Shown: positions 34,109-45,004, counted from the first letter of the stretch. The stretch is DNA of 64,000 nt from Strongylocentrotus droebachiensis (GCA_035222895.1 JAVYIG010002102.1:62001-126000); one strand, 5' to 3'. Program-made: numbers and translations. Notes: generated by a model from the sequence alone, not told the origin.

Positions 34109-35362
34109 TTACATAAAAAAAGAAAATTGTATAACTAGAATCAAATTGAAATAAGTTTGTTTGACATATCTTTCATCTTTCACTCGGCGTGTTGGCAACT
34201 CGGGTGATTCCAAAGATATTTCGGAGGCATCTTCTTCGCTGCCGTCAACGATATCGCATGAAGAGACATTGCTTGAAGCATCTGTCCGTGAGGGCGAAAC
34301 GTAGGAATCAGGATCGTTAGAGAGAGGAGCAAACTTGTTAGCGGAAGAGGATGACACATTATCCGGTTTGTTTACTTCGACTCCCTCAGCGGCTCCATGG
34401 GGTGACTCACTACTATCTCCGTGCAGATATTGCGTAATATTTGACTGAGCCCGCGTCTGGTAGTCATGGTGCGATGGGTAGTTGTGAGACGATTCAACTG
34501 TCGCTTGTTTTCTTCCAGATACGACGAGTTTTTCGATGCTGGCTAGAACGTGTGGGGGCAGTTGCGGCTACGGCTGCTGGTATAGCTGGGGTGTCAGGTT
34601 TACTAGTAGGATCTTGCGCACGTAACGGAGCTGTTGGGGTATCATCTCTGGTGCAGTCTTGCTGGATGTGTCCTGGTTGATTGCAACGGCCACACACTAC
34701 AGGGCCACTGCACTGGGAGCGATGATGACCTTCGCTCAGACATCTCGAACATACAACTTTAGGTCTCGTAGTTGACGGGAGTTGGCCATAGTGGAAGATC
34801 TTGCCTTTAAAAAGGCCAAAGTTCATGATTCTGGGGAGGGGGCTGATGGTTGCTGTATATACACAACTCTGTCGCCTGTTAGACAATCTGTCAAACGCCC
34901 ATCCACGCGGAGGCGTTGGTAGCTAACAGTCCCCAAAACCTTGTACTTTAGTCTCTCGAGTTCATCGATGATCAGGGAGTCATGGGCAGATCGTGGTATG
35001 TCCCTAACTTCAGAAGGCGAAGACTATTTTCATTTCCATCTCTAAGAAATGAGTTTTTGTCATACACGGCAATGTTTACATTCCGTACATTCAGTCCATT
35101 CGTAATGATCTTGATTCTCTTGTCCTGATTTTCTACATACAGTCTCCACAGACCTCCGATTTTCTGAATTCCTTTGATATCACAGCTAGGCACACTTTTA
35201 CAGAGACATTTGAAAATCTCTTCATTTGTAATCACTTCATCATCAATCGTTGGGATGTCTTTATGTTTAACAAACACTGGCTTACCTCCAAAGTGCGTAG
35301 CTGTTGGGAGTTCATGTCCAGCTTTCCCAGCGTATGACGTACTGTGTGCAATTGCCGCCATA
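34109..35362 (-). pseudogene. Tx1-like LINE ORF1, zinc-knuckle protein
   Basis: Begins MAAIAHSTSYAGKAGHELPT at about 35362. An N-terminal domain runs to about 34975 (IFKCLCKSVPSCDIKGIQKI, GGLWRLYVENQDKRIKI), a plausible nucleic-acid-binding fold. After a frame change come two CCHC knuckles, CSRCLSEGHHRSQC and CGRCNQPGHIQQDC (about 34770-34670), a Pro/Ala/Thr-rich linker, then an acidic Ser-rich tail (SSSANKFAPLSNDPDSYVSP) near 34340-34200. ORF1 proteins of this group bind element RNA. At least two frameshifts. Confidence 0.7.
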
Positions 35363-35600
35363 TTCAAAATCCAAAAATGGGCGGGGCAGTTGACAAATAC
35401 AAAATCCAGTTAAATTCAAGTTCAGAGTTACCATCCGAGTCCAGGATATAGGTTGATAGCTCGTATAGATGTTCAAAGCGTCTTTCACTACAATATTCCA
35501 AGTAAAAAGGTTTCCAAATTACGAAAAACGAGGGATTTTCAGCTCTCTGGAAAAGGTCGTAACCATTTCAAGTGAAGTTGAATAGCGCCCTCTCTTCTTT

Positions 35601-35873
35601 GGTTATAGTATCATGTACATATTTAATATTTAATTTAATTTTAATTTAATTTTCATGTTTAAATTTGTATTACCTATAAAGTTACCCTATTACATGTAAG
35701 ATATATAGGAATTTGTATCATTATTGTTGTTGTAATTAATTATTTTCATGCATCAGGCATATAAAATGTTCATTTCTATTCCGCCCTTTTCATTCTTTTC
35801 TAAGCGCATAGGGACTTTATTTGTGTTAGTGATATGCGCTATACAATTTTTATTATTCTTTATTATTTATTAT
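35601..35873. other. AT-rich tail-like sequence
   Basis: Contains ATATGCGCTATACAATTTTT followed by TTATTATT runs, similar to the 3' tails of many LINEs or SINEs. No element body seen. Confidence 0.35.
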
Positions 35874-37064
35874 TACCTATTGTTTTCGTCAGAATTTTCT
35901 TTCTTCTTTATTATTTATTAATTTATTTATTTATTTATTTTTTATTTATTCCCCCCTTTTTTGTTCCGAGGATAACTCAGGATCAGTTAAGTCAATTCAT
36001 TCAATTTTGGGACAGTTATAGGTCATTGTCATAAGACGTGACAGGAACATTTCAAGGTCATCAAATTTTCGTGACGTCATCCAGGCGCCATTTTTTTTTT
36101 TTTTTTTTTTTGGGGGGGGGGGGGTACTTTTTACTCAGGATCATATCTTCATAACGGAAAGACATTTCTCATTCATATTTATCATGGTTAAGGTCAATAC
36201 CCGTCCGGTCAATTTCAGGTCAAAAACGCACGCGCATGCATACGTCCGCGCGTAAGCGCACGCGCAAAACGTCAAAATGCTTCAAATCGTCTCAAATTCA
36301 TTTTGCATACGTTTCAGGCCATTTTAAGCATTTCGCAAAAAACGCGCACACGCGCTTGCGCGCGCGTTTTCGCGCGTACTGATATTTTGCCAAATTTTCT
36401 CTGTCATCATATTTGGCACATTTTCCAAGCATTTTGATACCTTTTTCTGACCATTAATAACGGAATGAGCGTCCATTTAAGATACATGTCCGTGCGTGCG
36501 GTCTCTTGTAATACATAGCATATATGGGCAAAAACATGCTTATACAAAATCTATTATAGCTCTTTGGGATGCCTGGTGACCCCCCACTTTGTTTTCATAT
36601 TTTGATAGAGTATGAATCGGAGATATGATTTTATGTCTCATTTGACCCCCAATTAACTCATGACGTCATCATAATGGCCTCCGATCTCAAAATTTCAATT
36701 TGCATATTATGACGTCAGCATATTTTTGGAAAATTGATTGTATCTCTGTAAATATTAATCGATTTTTTTTCTCCAAATTTTGATATGTTCTGGCTGAGAA
36801 AATTTTCTACAAATGCAGATGGCAAGATATTTCATTTTGACAAAGGCATCATGGCGCATTTTTGCGATTAAAGGAGGCATATCAATTTTTCACATTTTGC
36901 GTGTATTCTCTATGGGACATGACTTTTTCTCAGAACTGGATTCTACATTCCCGTCTTTTGCGAGCAATATCTCCGTCGTTTTAGCTTCGTCTTCGCTGAG
37001 CTTCGAGTATGATGTAGCTGAGACAATAAGCTATCACAAATGTGCCCTTTATTTTTCGATCAGA

Positions 37065-37118
37065 TAACGCACTTGACTTCCGACCTCGAGATCCCTGGTT
37101 CGAGTCCGGGCGTCTCCA
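37065..37118 (+). other. Truncated tRNA-like segment inside element F
   Basis: 3' half only: ACTTGACTTCCGACCTCGAG, then CCCTGGTTCGAGTCCGGG and CGTCTCC. The A-box half is deleted, CAGAT being joined directly to AACGCACTTG. Confidence 0.5.
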
Positions 37119-37429
37119 ACAATTTTTTGTTTTCACTTGACCTTTCACTGTACCATCTCCTTTGAATATTAAAACACGTAGAATCGCAAATAATGTAATA
37201 AACAAGCATATTTAATTTATTATTACCCTATTATCACTTGATCCATTACTGTTTGTGTGTAATTCCTATGGGAAATGACTTTTTCTCAAATCTGGATTCT
37301 GCATTCCCGTCTTTTGCCATCAATGTCACCGTTATTTCAGCTTGGTTTTTGTTTTTTGAGTATGTTGTAGCTGAGACTATATGCTATCTAATCTAAATGT
37401 TCCCTCATTTTCAATCAGATGTCAAGATC

Positions 37430-37625
37430 ACGCTCATGATCATGATTATCATCAATATCATGATGATGATCATCATCATCAACATCATCATGATCACCAT
37501 CATCATCATCATCATCAGCATCATCATTGTCATCATCATCATTAACATTATCATTATTATCATCATCATCACAATTACCATCATGATCATCATCATGTTC
37601 ATCATCATCATCATGATCAGCATTG
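37430..37625. repeat. ATC/ATG microsatellite in element F
   Basis: Interrupted CATCATCAT run on the plus strand; Ile/Met-rich frames are artefacts. Confidence 0.9.
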
Positions 37626-37633
37626 TTTACATG

Positions 37634-38837
37634 CAGGGCTCAAATTATTTTTTTGTCCACGGGGGCTCTTCCAAAAAAAAAGAACCCCCGTGAGCCTTCT
37701 CACGGGGGCTCTTTTAGTGCTGACGGGGGCTCTTATTTTAATACAAATTTCTATTGAATTGGTACCCATGAAACTCCTAAATTTCTTGGTATTTTATCAT
37801 TGTCATTTATTTAAGTCGGTATTTTCCCTCTTAGAAATTTACTTTGTTACATAGCTGTTATTGACTTTTATCCCCGTGATGACATTCTCTCCATTTCTTC
37901 AAGTTCTGCACATATAATTTCTCCTTATTATTCGGAACAACCTTATTTACATTCTTTTTTACTTTTAGTCTTTACCATATCCTTCCGAAACACAGGGGCG
38001 GATCTAGCTTTTTGCTAATGGTGGGGGGGGGGGGGTACCCAAATACGATGTGGAGCATCGTTCACGAGCCGCGTAGCGGCGAGGCGACTTTTGTTGTTGC
38101 TATTTTGAACCCCAGTAAGTGATGTTTTCCTGGCATCTACTAACATGCGGAGCATCGTCCACAAGCCGCGAAGCGTCGAGGCGATTCTGTTAGTGTTGTT
38201 TTCCTGGCATCTACTGACATCTACTAATACTGTGTAGGTCTAGACACATGATAGCATTTTTCTATGCACATCACATTTTCACTTGGCAGCCCAAAGAGGG
38301 AGGGAGGTTAAACCCCCTAAACCGCATAGATCCGCCCCTGCAACATCTTTGGTCTTCTTCTTCTTCTCAATATTGATTTACTGGTCGAGTCACATTATTT
38401 GCTGGTCTTTTAGAATCACCAGATTTCAGAGGATTCACACTTTTCAGAACGAAAAACTTCTCCCGTTTGAGTCCTTGCGCGATCGTCTCCAGCTCCAGCA
38501 AATATTGGGCGTCAGCGTGCACACCGGTAATACCGGCGCAGTATATAGCCACTGCTGACGGCTGCACTAGCTGCACTGCGAGCTTCCGTTTTTTGTACCG
38601 GTAATACTCATAAAGATGGGAAAGAAAGCGCCATCTAAGTTCCATTTTATTGGTTTAAGAATTGAAAATTGATACCCAATATTGTGTTAAAGTTATATCA
38701 GAAAAGATAATCTTTATTTTATAATTCCACGGGGGCGATTTTTAATTTTGCAATCGCCCCCGTGAGCAGCCTGACGGGGGCGATTATGGAGCTCACGGGG
38801 GCGAATAGTCCATCACCCCCGTGTATTTTGAGCGCTG
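37634..38837. mobile_element. hAT-like nonautonomous element with CACGGGGGC hairpins
   Basis: 1.2 kb between perfect 8-bp duplications TTTACATG (37626-37633 and 38838-38845). Ends CAGGGCTCAAATTATTT and the complement of AAATTTTGAGCGCTG-type sequence (CAGCGCTCAAAATA) are inverted. Both subterminal regions carry several copies of CACGGGGGCTCTT or CACGGGGGCGATT in both orientations, giving strong hairpins. A smaller insert with CAGGGGCGGATC ends occupies 37993-38340. Confidence 0.7.
37993..38340. mobile_element. CAGGGGCGGATC-ended element nested in the hAT-like element
   Basis: Inverted ends CAGGGGCGGATCTAG and GATCCGCCCCTG with a G run after the left end. It contains two copies of GGAGCATCGT-CAC(G/A)AGCCGCG. 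No matching target duplication was found, so boundaries rest on the ends only. Confidence 0.5.
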
Positions 38838-39029
38838 TTTACATGTCTATATAAGTTCTCCCTTTCTCAATATGGTACATATTGAAATCTATCATAAGAC
38901 TTTAAGATAGACCACCTTATTCGTCCTCGTGACGAATTAAAATCTAGTTATTATTATTATTATTATAAGTAACATAATTCTATCATCTGTAAATGCGAGC
39001 GAGCTTTGGGGGAAATTGCTCTTTAGTCC

Positions 39030-40160
39030 CTTTAAATTAGGGGCACGTTAAATGGTGAGAGGAAAAGGGGACCCTCATCGAAAGGAATCAGACACTTACT
39101 ATAAAGGAAAGGAGCAGGTGTCAAATAACAAAGGTAAGTAATCTGAGGTGAAAACGGGGCACTCCTTACACCTGAAAAGAGGCCTCACCCGCCCCCCCCC
39201 AACCCACTCCGTGAATGGAGGGATACCATGCGTGTTACCAAAATGTCCGGTAATGGGGTACTTTTCACGCACCAAAGTACGGCTCGTACATACACAAACA
39301 AGACTTTACACACCGGACTTAGGGGTGTTTTCAAAAGGGGGGATCATGCATATGCGTACCCTAAATAACACTGAGTGGAGGGGCCGGGAGGCCTCACCAG
39401 GGGTTTAAAAAAGGCACTTTTAGAATGGGAAATGGGCATTTGTCGATGGGAAAGGGGCACCAATCAGATTTTGATAGGGGCATGTATGAAAAGAGGAAAG
39501 GTCCCTTATTATAAAGGGAAAGGGCACGTATCCTTGTTGAAAGAGAAATTATCAGAGGTGAAAAGGGGCACTGACCAGATATGAAAAGGGGGACTTATGA
39601 CAATAAAAAGGGGCACATATAATAAAGGAAAATACGCATTTGTTGAAATAAAAGAGGCACCGATTAGATTCTAATAGGGGAAATAATCGGAGGTGAAAGG
39701 GAGCTTTTATGAGAAGGGGAGAAGTGGCTCTTATTAAATAGAAAATGAGACACGTGTTAAAATAAACGGGGCACTTTTCAGAGATGAAAAGGGTTAATTA
39801 TGAGATGGGGAAGCGGCACTTCTTACAAAGGAAAAGGGGCACCTCTCATATTTACATAGGGCAAGTATCAGATGTGAAGGGGGCATTTATCAAAAGCGAA
39901 AGGGGGAACTTCTCTTACCTGTAAAGGGGCACTTTAACTAGAGATTACAGAGAGCAGCTATGAGAATAGAAAATGGACACTTATTGCAAATGTAAATGGG
40001 AACTTGTCGAAGGAAATGGGCACGTGTCAAAATATAAAGGTCACTTATTAGAGGTCAAAATGGAAAGGGGCACTTTTACAAAGAAATAGGGACACTTGTC
40101 AAAGTAAATGGGGCACATTTCCTATGTAAATAGGGGCTCTCCTTACAAGTTAAAGTGGCA
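39030..40160. repeat. GGGGCACTTAT-type degenerate minisatellite, long array
   Basis: Thirty or so diverged units of AAAGGGGCACTTAT/ATCAGAGGTGAAAA, about 30-40 bp each. Interrupted at 39182-39385 by the CCCACTCAG element and followed by G/C runs (40180-40220). Confidence 0.75.
39182..39385 (-). mobile_element. Short element with CCCACTCAG ends, copy 2
   Basis: Minus-strand relative of 23930-24200. The plus strand shows CAACCCACTCCGTG, CACACCGGACTTAGGGGT, CATATGCGTACCCTAAATAA and CACTGAGTGGAGG. Confidence 0.45.
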
Positions 40161-40455
40161 TTTTTGGGGAACTTGAAAAAGTGGGGGGGGGGGGCTGTGC
40201 CCCCATGACCCCCCCCCCACCAGGAGAGCCGCCTCTGTTTGTACCTAATCAAGTCACCTCATTATCTTGTTCCATTTCCATCATTTTCATTTATACCTAA
40301 GTGAGATGAGATGTATTTTTCAATTATTTGTTACTTTACGCAAAAATGTGTATTATTCCGAAACGATGTCATATCGTATAATTTTCGTTGTATACATTTG
40401 TGTGACTCATAGAACATAATCCTTTCTTTTCATTTCATATTTCTATTCTTATTAG

Positions 40456-40660
40456 GATTGATTGTAAGTTGGATTCTGAAGGAGAGCTTTCACGTTTCGC
40501 TATTCAACGATACAAAACACAAGAAGAGAATCAGGAGCTTAATATGAACGATCAAAGGGGGTCACTAATGCTGACTTTATTCTACACAAATTCACTGACA
40601 ATGCTTAAAGAGCAGATAGACAAGTCTCTGTTTTTCTTCCATCCAACTGTACAAACAAAG
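40456..40660 (+). CDS. LRR protein gene, exon E
   Basis: Acceptor TCTTATTAG at 40455. The first base G completes an Arg codon with the AG left at 17269, giving ITHLR|IDCKLDSEGELSRFAI, a good LRR strand-turn (LxIDCxL). It then encodes an acidic, helical stretch (YKTQEENQELNMNDQRGSL) and LTMLKEQIDKSLFFFHPT. Ends in phase 0 at K|GTAAAG (40660/40661). The link to exon D spans 23 kb of intron and rests on the phase match, the strand and the LRR sense of the joined peptide. An mRNA would settle it. An alternative is that unseen exons lie between. Confidence 0.6.
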
Positions 40661-40943
40661 GTAAAGAGAAAGCTTTGATTCATGGAATGTTTGTTTTTTC
40701 CCTTATGTCAAAGCTAAGAATTTCTTCTCTATCTGAACACATCAACCTAACTTTTATCGATGTTATTGGCTATTTTGATGGACTTAGTCATGGTAGGATG
40801 GGATGGGAATGAGTCAGTTTTGAGCCCCTCTCCAAACGCTTAAGATATAGCAAAATACAAAACTTTCTGTATCCTTCTCTTTTACCTAACTTTCTGTACT
40901 ATTCTGAATTATTCACAACTCTTGATTCCTTTTCTTTTTCCAG

Positions 40944-40997
40944 ACAAAATCTGAGACAAGGACTGAGAAAAAGTTTGTTTTGCCCCGTTCGCAGTAA
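40944..40997 (+). CDS. LRR protein gene, terminal coding exon
   Basis: Acceptor CTTTTTCCAG at 40943 after a strong pyrimidine tract; phase 0, matching exon E. Encodes 17 residues (TKSETRTEKKFVLPRSQ) and the stop TAA at 40995-40997. A short basic tail of this type is a plausible C terminus. The 3' UTR follows. Confidence 0.55.
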   Translation, partial: TKSETRTEKKFVLPRSQ

Positions 40998-41992
40998 CCA
41001 ACCAGAAGCGGTATTGGAGAGAATTTTTTGGCGTAATTTTTGTTTATTCTGTCAGGTCTGTATTAGAGAGACCGAACAATCAGTCTATTTCGTTCCGGGA
41101 TGATGTTCCACTGAGACTACGTCAGACTTCACCAAATCCGTCTCCTTGGAGGAGAGCGTCAAGAGACAAAATAGTTTTTAAATAATCAGCAGACGGATTT
41201 TCCACCTAATTTTATATATTTTTTTGGTTTGGACCTAATTGCTAAAGTGTTTGTGAAATCCAGTAGACTTAAGATGCTTAACCACTGATACGTCATTAAA
41301 GAGCGTGTAAACCGAAGACAAAAATACGACGTATGAAGCTACATGTATATACGGTCTCATGAAAATTGATTCCGTCAAAATATTTACCACAAGACCAAAA
41401 TCGATGCTCTTATGACCGACATCGGTCTGCCTTGTAAACCTTCTAACTGCATGGTTTTCAGAAGGCCCACATGGTCATGGTGACCGAGATTATCCCAAGT
41501 CTCAGATTGGGAGGGGAGGGGGGTGCTTAGAACTCAACTTGTGGTACTGTTTCTGAAACAAGGCGTGGTCCTAGAAGTTTTGTTAGTCCATGTAGGTGGA
41601 GGGATCTGATGGGGGCTTGGAGTTCTTGCATTCATTTTTTACATGTAATTTGCCTCGCTTAACTATATATATTTTGTACTTAAATTCTTTTTATTGAAAA
41701 TTATTGTGTTTGTATGCATCTTATTTAATGTACTGAAACTTTGTAATCATGTCTAATGGAGAAATAATTGCTAATTTAGGTATATATATTATATTGAAAA
41801 CGCAGGAGAAGAAAAATATGTATGAGGTGGTGTGTGTGTGTGTGTGTGGGGTGATTTTTCTTTAGGGGTGGGGAGGGGAGGGTGTTGAGCTCCCCTCTAG
41901 AATACTGTTTTAAAACTTTCAAGTGGTTATCGGGATGGCTCGTGAGACTTTAGAATTGGTTCCCGATATCCTTTAGTCTCTATGGTCTACGA
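40998..41992 (+). other. Probable 3' UTR and downstream flank of the LRR gene
   Basis: Non-coding. A polyadenylation-like ATTAAA lies at 41295-41300; no AATAAA in the first kilobase. A short GT repeat is at 41830-41848. The UTR end cannot be fixed from sequence. Confidence 0.4.
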
Positions 41993-42113
41993 CAGGCACG
42001 TACGCAGGATTTGTTCAAGGGGGAGGTTTTAACAATTTAAAATCGGGCCGAAAATTTCGCAACGCCTCAGCCAGCCGCTGAATAAGCGGGGGGGGGGGGG
42101 GGGGTAAGAAATC
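41993..42113 (-). mobile_element. Fragment of CAGGCGCGTACGCAGG element
   Basis: Starts CAGGCACGTACGCAGG and continues as the complement of the right part of 21879-22120 (GGCCGAAAATTTCGCAACGCC, CTGAATAAGCGG, G run). The other end is missing; it runs into the foldback. Confidence 0.6.
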
Positions 42114-42875
42114 CAAAACTATGCGAAGCTCTGGGCTTAATTCACACACGTACAAACAGCACCTTGCCTATATCAGCATGCATGGTGTGCGTGCATAGGC
42201 ATAGGCTTGCAAATAAATGTTTCATTACAGCTCTAACATCTCTACCTTTAGCAAATTTATTAAAGATCTACAAATATCAGCTTATCAAATTGCTGTGAAA
42301 AACTGTTATTTAGCAATAAGTTACAATTACTCTATCAATCAAGGATAGGCATTATCGTCATCGAAGCCACTATATATAGGAACTAACTTCTAAAGATTTT
42401 ATGGTTGAAAAATGTATAGATCTACACCTCTAAAAGACTCTAATAATATCAGCTTAAGAAATTGCTGTGATGTTCTCAGGTAAGAATTCCTGCAATAAAA
42501 GAAGTAACAAAATAAAGCTGATATTATTAGAGCCTTTTAGATGTGTACAATATAGTCTAGATCTATAATAAATTATCAACCGTAAAATCTTTAGAAATGA
42601 GTCCCTATAATATATAGTGGCTTCGATGACGAGAAAGGCCTATCCTTGATTGCTAGAGTAATTAACTTAGTGCTAAGTAACAGTTTTTCACAGCAATTTC
42701 ATACGATGATATTATTATACGTGTAGAACTGTAATAAATTTGCTGAATGTAGAGATGCTAGAGCAGAAATGAAACATTTGCAAGCAAAAACCTATGCACG
42801 CACACCATGCATGCTGATATAGGCAAGGCGCTGTGTGTACGTGTGTGAAGCCCATAGTTTCGCACCGTTTTGAAT
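42114..42875. mobile_element. Foldback element with arms of about 360 bp
   Basis: Left arm about 42114-42480, right arm about 42510-42875, short loop. Matching pairs: ACTATGCGAAGCTCTGGGC with GCCCATAGTTTCGCAC; GCATGCATGGTGTGCGTGCA with its complement at about 42797; GCTGTGAAAAACTGTTA with its complement at 42680; ATAATATCAGCTTAAG with its near-complement at 42517-42533. No coding sequence. MITE-like element of unknown superfamily. Confidence 0.75.
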
Positions 42876-44820
42876 TTCGCATCTTTAGCACGCGTAAAGG
42901 TTGTTATTGACAAGATGAGCTCTGATTGGCTGTATGCAAATGAGTTCATACTGGGGATCCGGAGTTTAAGTGGGAAAAAAATTACGCGTCCCGGATTGAA
43001 GCCCGCATTGTCATGAATGTGTACATAGTAGAGTAAAATGAATGGTTCCACACTGTGAAGAAAGTAAAAAAACAAACACTCTTATGCCGGGCCTATTCTT
43101 CAACTTAACCCAGATTGGTTTTATTCGCCTTCCTTGACTGATGTATGATGATGTTTAAAAAATGTTGCGGATTGTACATGTATACGTATAGGTGCTGTAA
43201 GCCTCTGCTGTTTAGTTACGATAAATCTGAACTGTAGTTTCTTAGGTCAAATGTACTATACAGGTTTATCAGTTTAATGGGTATTTCTTAAGTATAACTT
43301 ACCAATCACAATTTATTTCGTTTTTATTCCTTAAATTTGTAAGTTTTGTGTATGTCTACATTATGTTTGTATAAGTTTTGAGCTCTGCGAAAACACACGA
43401 AGACACGTTTTGCACTTTGTCACATGCATTGAGTTTCGTACTTCTTGTATACAGTCACTGTTTCAATTAAATGTATATTTGTATTTCTGAAATTCTTCAA
43501 CAGTTTGCCTCTTTATATTTTTCACTTGTTTATACGATGGCCTATCATTCTGTATCGAAATGGATAATAAATTTGTGAGTTTAGAAATGCGATAAGTCAG
43601 GTAATTTGGGAGGTCTGAGGATTATTTATTTGTGTTAACGTTACGAATGGATAGATCTAGTAGTGATTAATTGTATTATTTAACATGCTTTGAGAAATCG
43701 CCGTAATCCGCCTTCGGTATGATGATTTTTGGAAGTCCTGAAATAAATTTCATGAAAAAGGCCGTTTTCAAAGCCAGCTAGACTATGTATTTCACCATAA
43801 ATTTACCTCTGCACCTCTGCCAAATTTGTTGTAGGCCAGAGCATATGAAAAAATATGTTACAAACAACACACTCACTTGGCATGCTTTGTTGTCATTGGT
43901 TGCAAAATCTTGCATTTTCCTTTAAAAGGTCATTTTACCAATTAAAAAATATTTAAGGTTCTCATAATTTTGTAGACTTTAAAAGAAAAAAATCCAACTA
44001 CCCATAACACACATTGTGTAATACCAACATCTCAAAAGTTACTGCTGGCTACTTGAGTGCACATAGCAATCAGTGATTCTTAGTATAAATTGCTCTCATC
44101 ATGACTACCACTGGTACACTCATAGTCATCTTCCCTATCCTTTCCACTTTCAGCAATATGTCGCTATAGTTTCTCAGAGTATGTGACAAGGACCATGCCG
44201 ATTGTCTTTTTTGTGTGTGAAATACATTGTAAATCTGCCACCTTGTACTGACACTTTACAATTAAATATAAACTTTTGGTAAATGTTTTCCATGGAAGAT
44301 CATTTTGTTATGTTCATGTGATAGTCTTCAACCGCATGCGTCTTCAACCGCATGCGTCAACGCTACCCAAATCTAATTTGGGAGGACTTCGGACAATTTC
44401 ACCCATGAACAACTCCAGCCAATGTGAGTACAGACACTATCCCAACATTCACTTCCAACATCAAAATCAGTAGGTGAGAGGATGTATTCCCCGTATGGGT
44501 AATGCATCCTCTCACCACCAGAATCCTTCATCAACAACAGTCATCCTCCAACCACAGGAACATTACACAAAATTATGTGCAACATCAAAACAGTTCAAGA
44601 CATGTACCAGTAGGCCTACATTAAAATCCCTTCAGCATGCCTTCAACAAACACTGCATGTAGCCAAAGTAATTGTACCTGTTGATTTTGCTAACACCTTA
44701 ATCTTTTAATTATTGTCCAACACTAGCATTAACCTGTAACTCATACCCCCAAATCTTCGGTTGTTCATCATTTTCCTCATGAACAGGGGGATGGTAGTCC
44801 AAAGCAAAAGTCACATCTTA
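42876..44820. other. Intergenic, no gene recognised
   Basis: AT-rich, with occasional short open frames lacking recognisable motifs. A short direct duplication TCTTCAACCGCATGCG occurs at about 44326-44356. Confidence 0.45.
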
Positions 44821-45002
44821 GTCGTCTCGTTATAAAGAAGTCCTTGGGACCCATGAAATTGTTTCTTTATAACGAAATTTCTTTATATCAGGGCTGCCAA
44901 AACAATAGAATACAAAGGAAAACCAAGATATGGGACCAGAGATTTTACTTCTTTAAAATGAAATTTTGTTATATCAGTGTTCTTTATAACGAGAGTGCAC
45001 TG
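44821..45002. mobile_element. Mariner-type MITE, copy 1 (left end damaged)
   Basis: Right end CTTTATAACGAGAGTGCACTG followed by TA. The left end has lost part of the CAGTGCAC terminus but keeps TCTCGTTATAAAGAAGTCC. The middle matches copy 2 (GGGACCCATGAAATT, GGACCAGAGATTTTACTT). Confidence 0.65.
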
Positions 45003-45004
45003 TA

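Larger units (their letters stand above)
30225..35600 (-). mobile_element. Tx1-like (L1 group) LINE, nearly full length
   Basis: Minus strand. 5' UTR to about 35370, ORF1 35362-34109, ORF2 34108-30733, then a 3' UTR ending in an A-rich tail; the plus strand shows TTTTTTTTCTCTTTGCC at about 30218, with AATAAA in the 3' UTR on the minus strand. The RT style (GIRQGCPLSALLFV, QYADDT) and the ORF1 with two CCHC knuckles fit Tx1-type elements. It sits at the 3' end of the plus-strand LINE that ends near 30190. Several frameshifts; 5' boundary approximate. Confidence 0.7.
35874..38948 (+). mobile_element. Helentron-like element F (5'-truncated, GGTGGTCTGTC family)
   Basis: Starts in the middle of the 5' palindrome (ACCTATTGTTTTCGTCAG) and ends with AGACCACCTTA, hairpin TTCGTC-ctcgt-GACGAA, TTAAAATCTAG|T. 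The interior is collinear with element A: CCGAGGATAACTCA block, GCGCGC region (36235-36370), GACGTCAGCATA block, half of the tRNA-like segment (37065-37118), ATC microsatellite (37430-37625). The hAT-like element 37634-38837 interrupts it. No coding sequence. Confidence 0.6.

Noticed and set aside
34441-34680. Plus-strand open frame opposite the LINE ORF1
   Set aside because: Antisense shadow of the zinc-knuckle region.
37993-38340. 8-bp target duplication for the nested CAGGGGCGGATC element
   Set aside because: The flanks do not match, so I list the element on its ends alone.
44276-44662. Two short open frames as a gene
   Set aside because: No start context, splice signals or recognisable domain; composition like the flanks.
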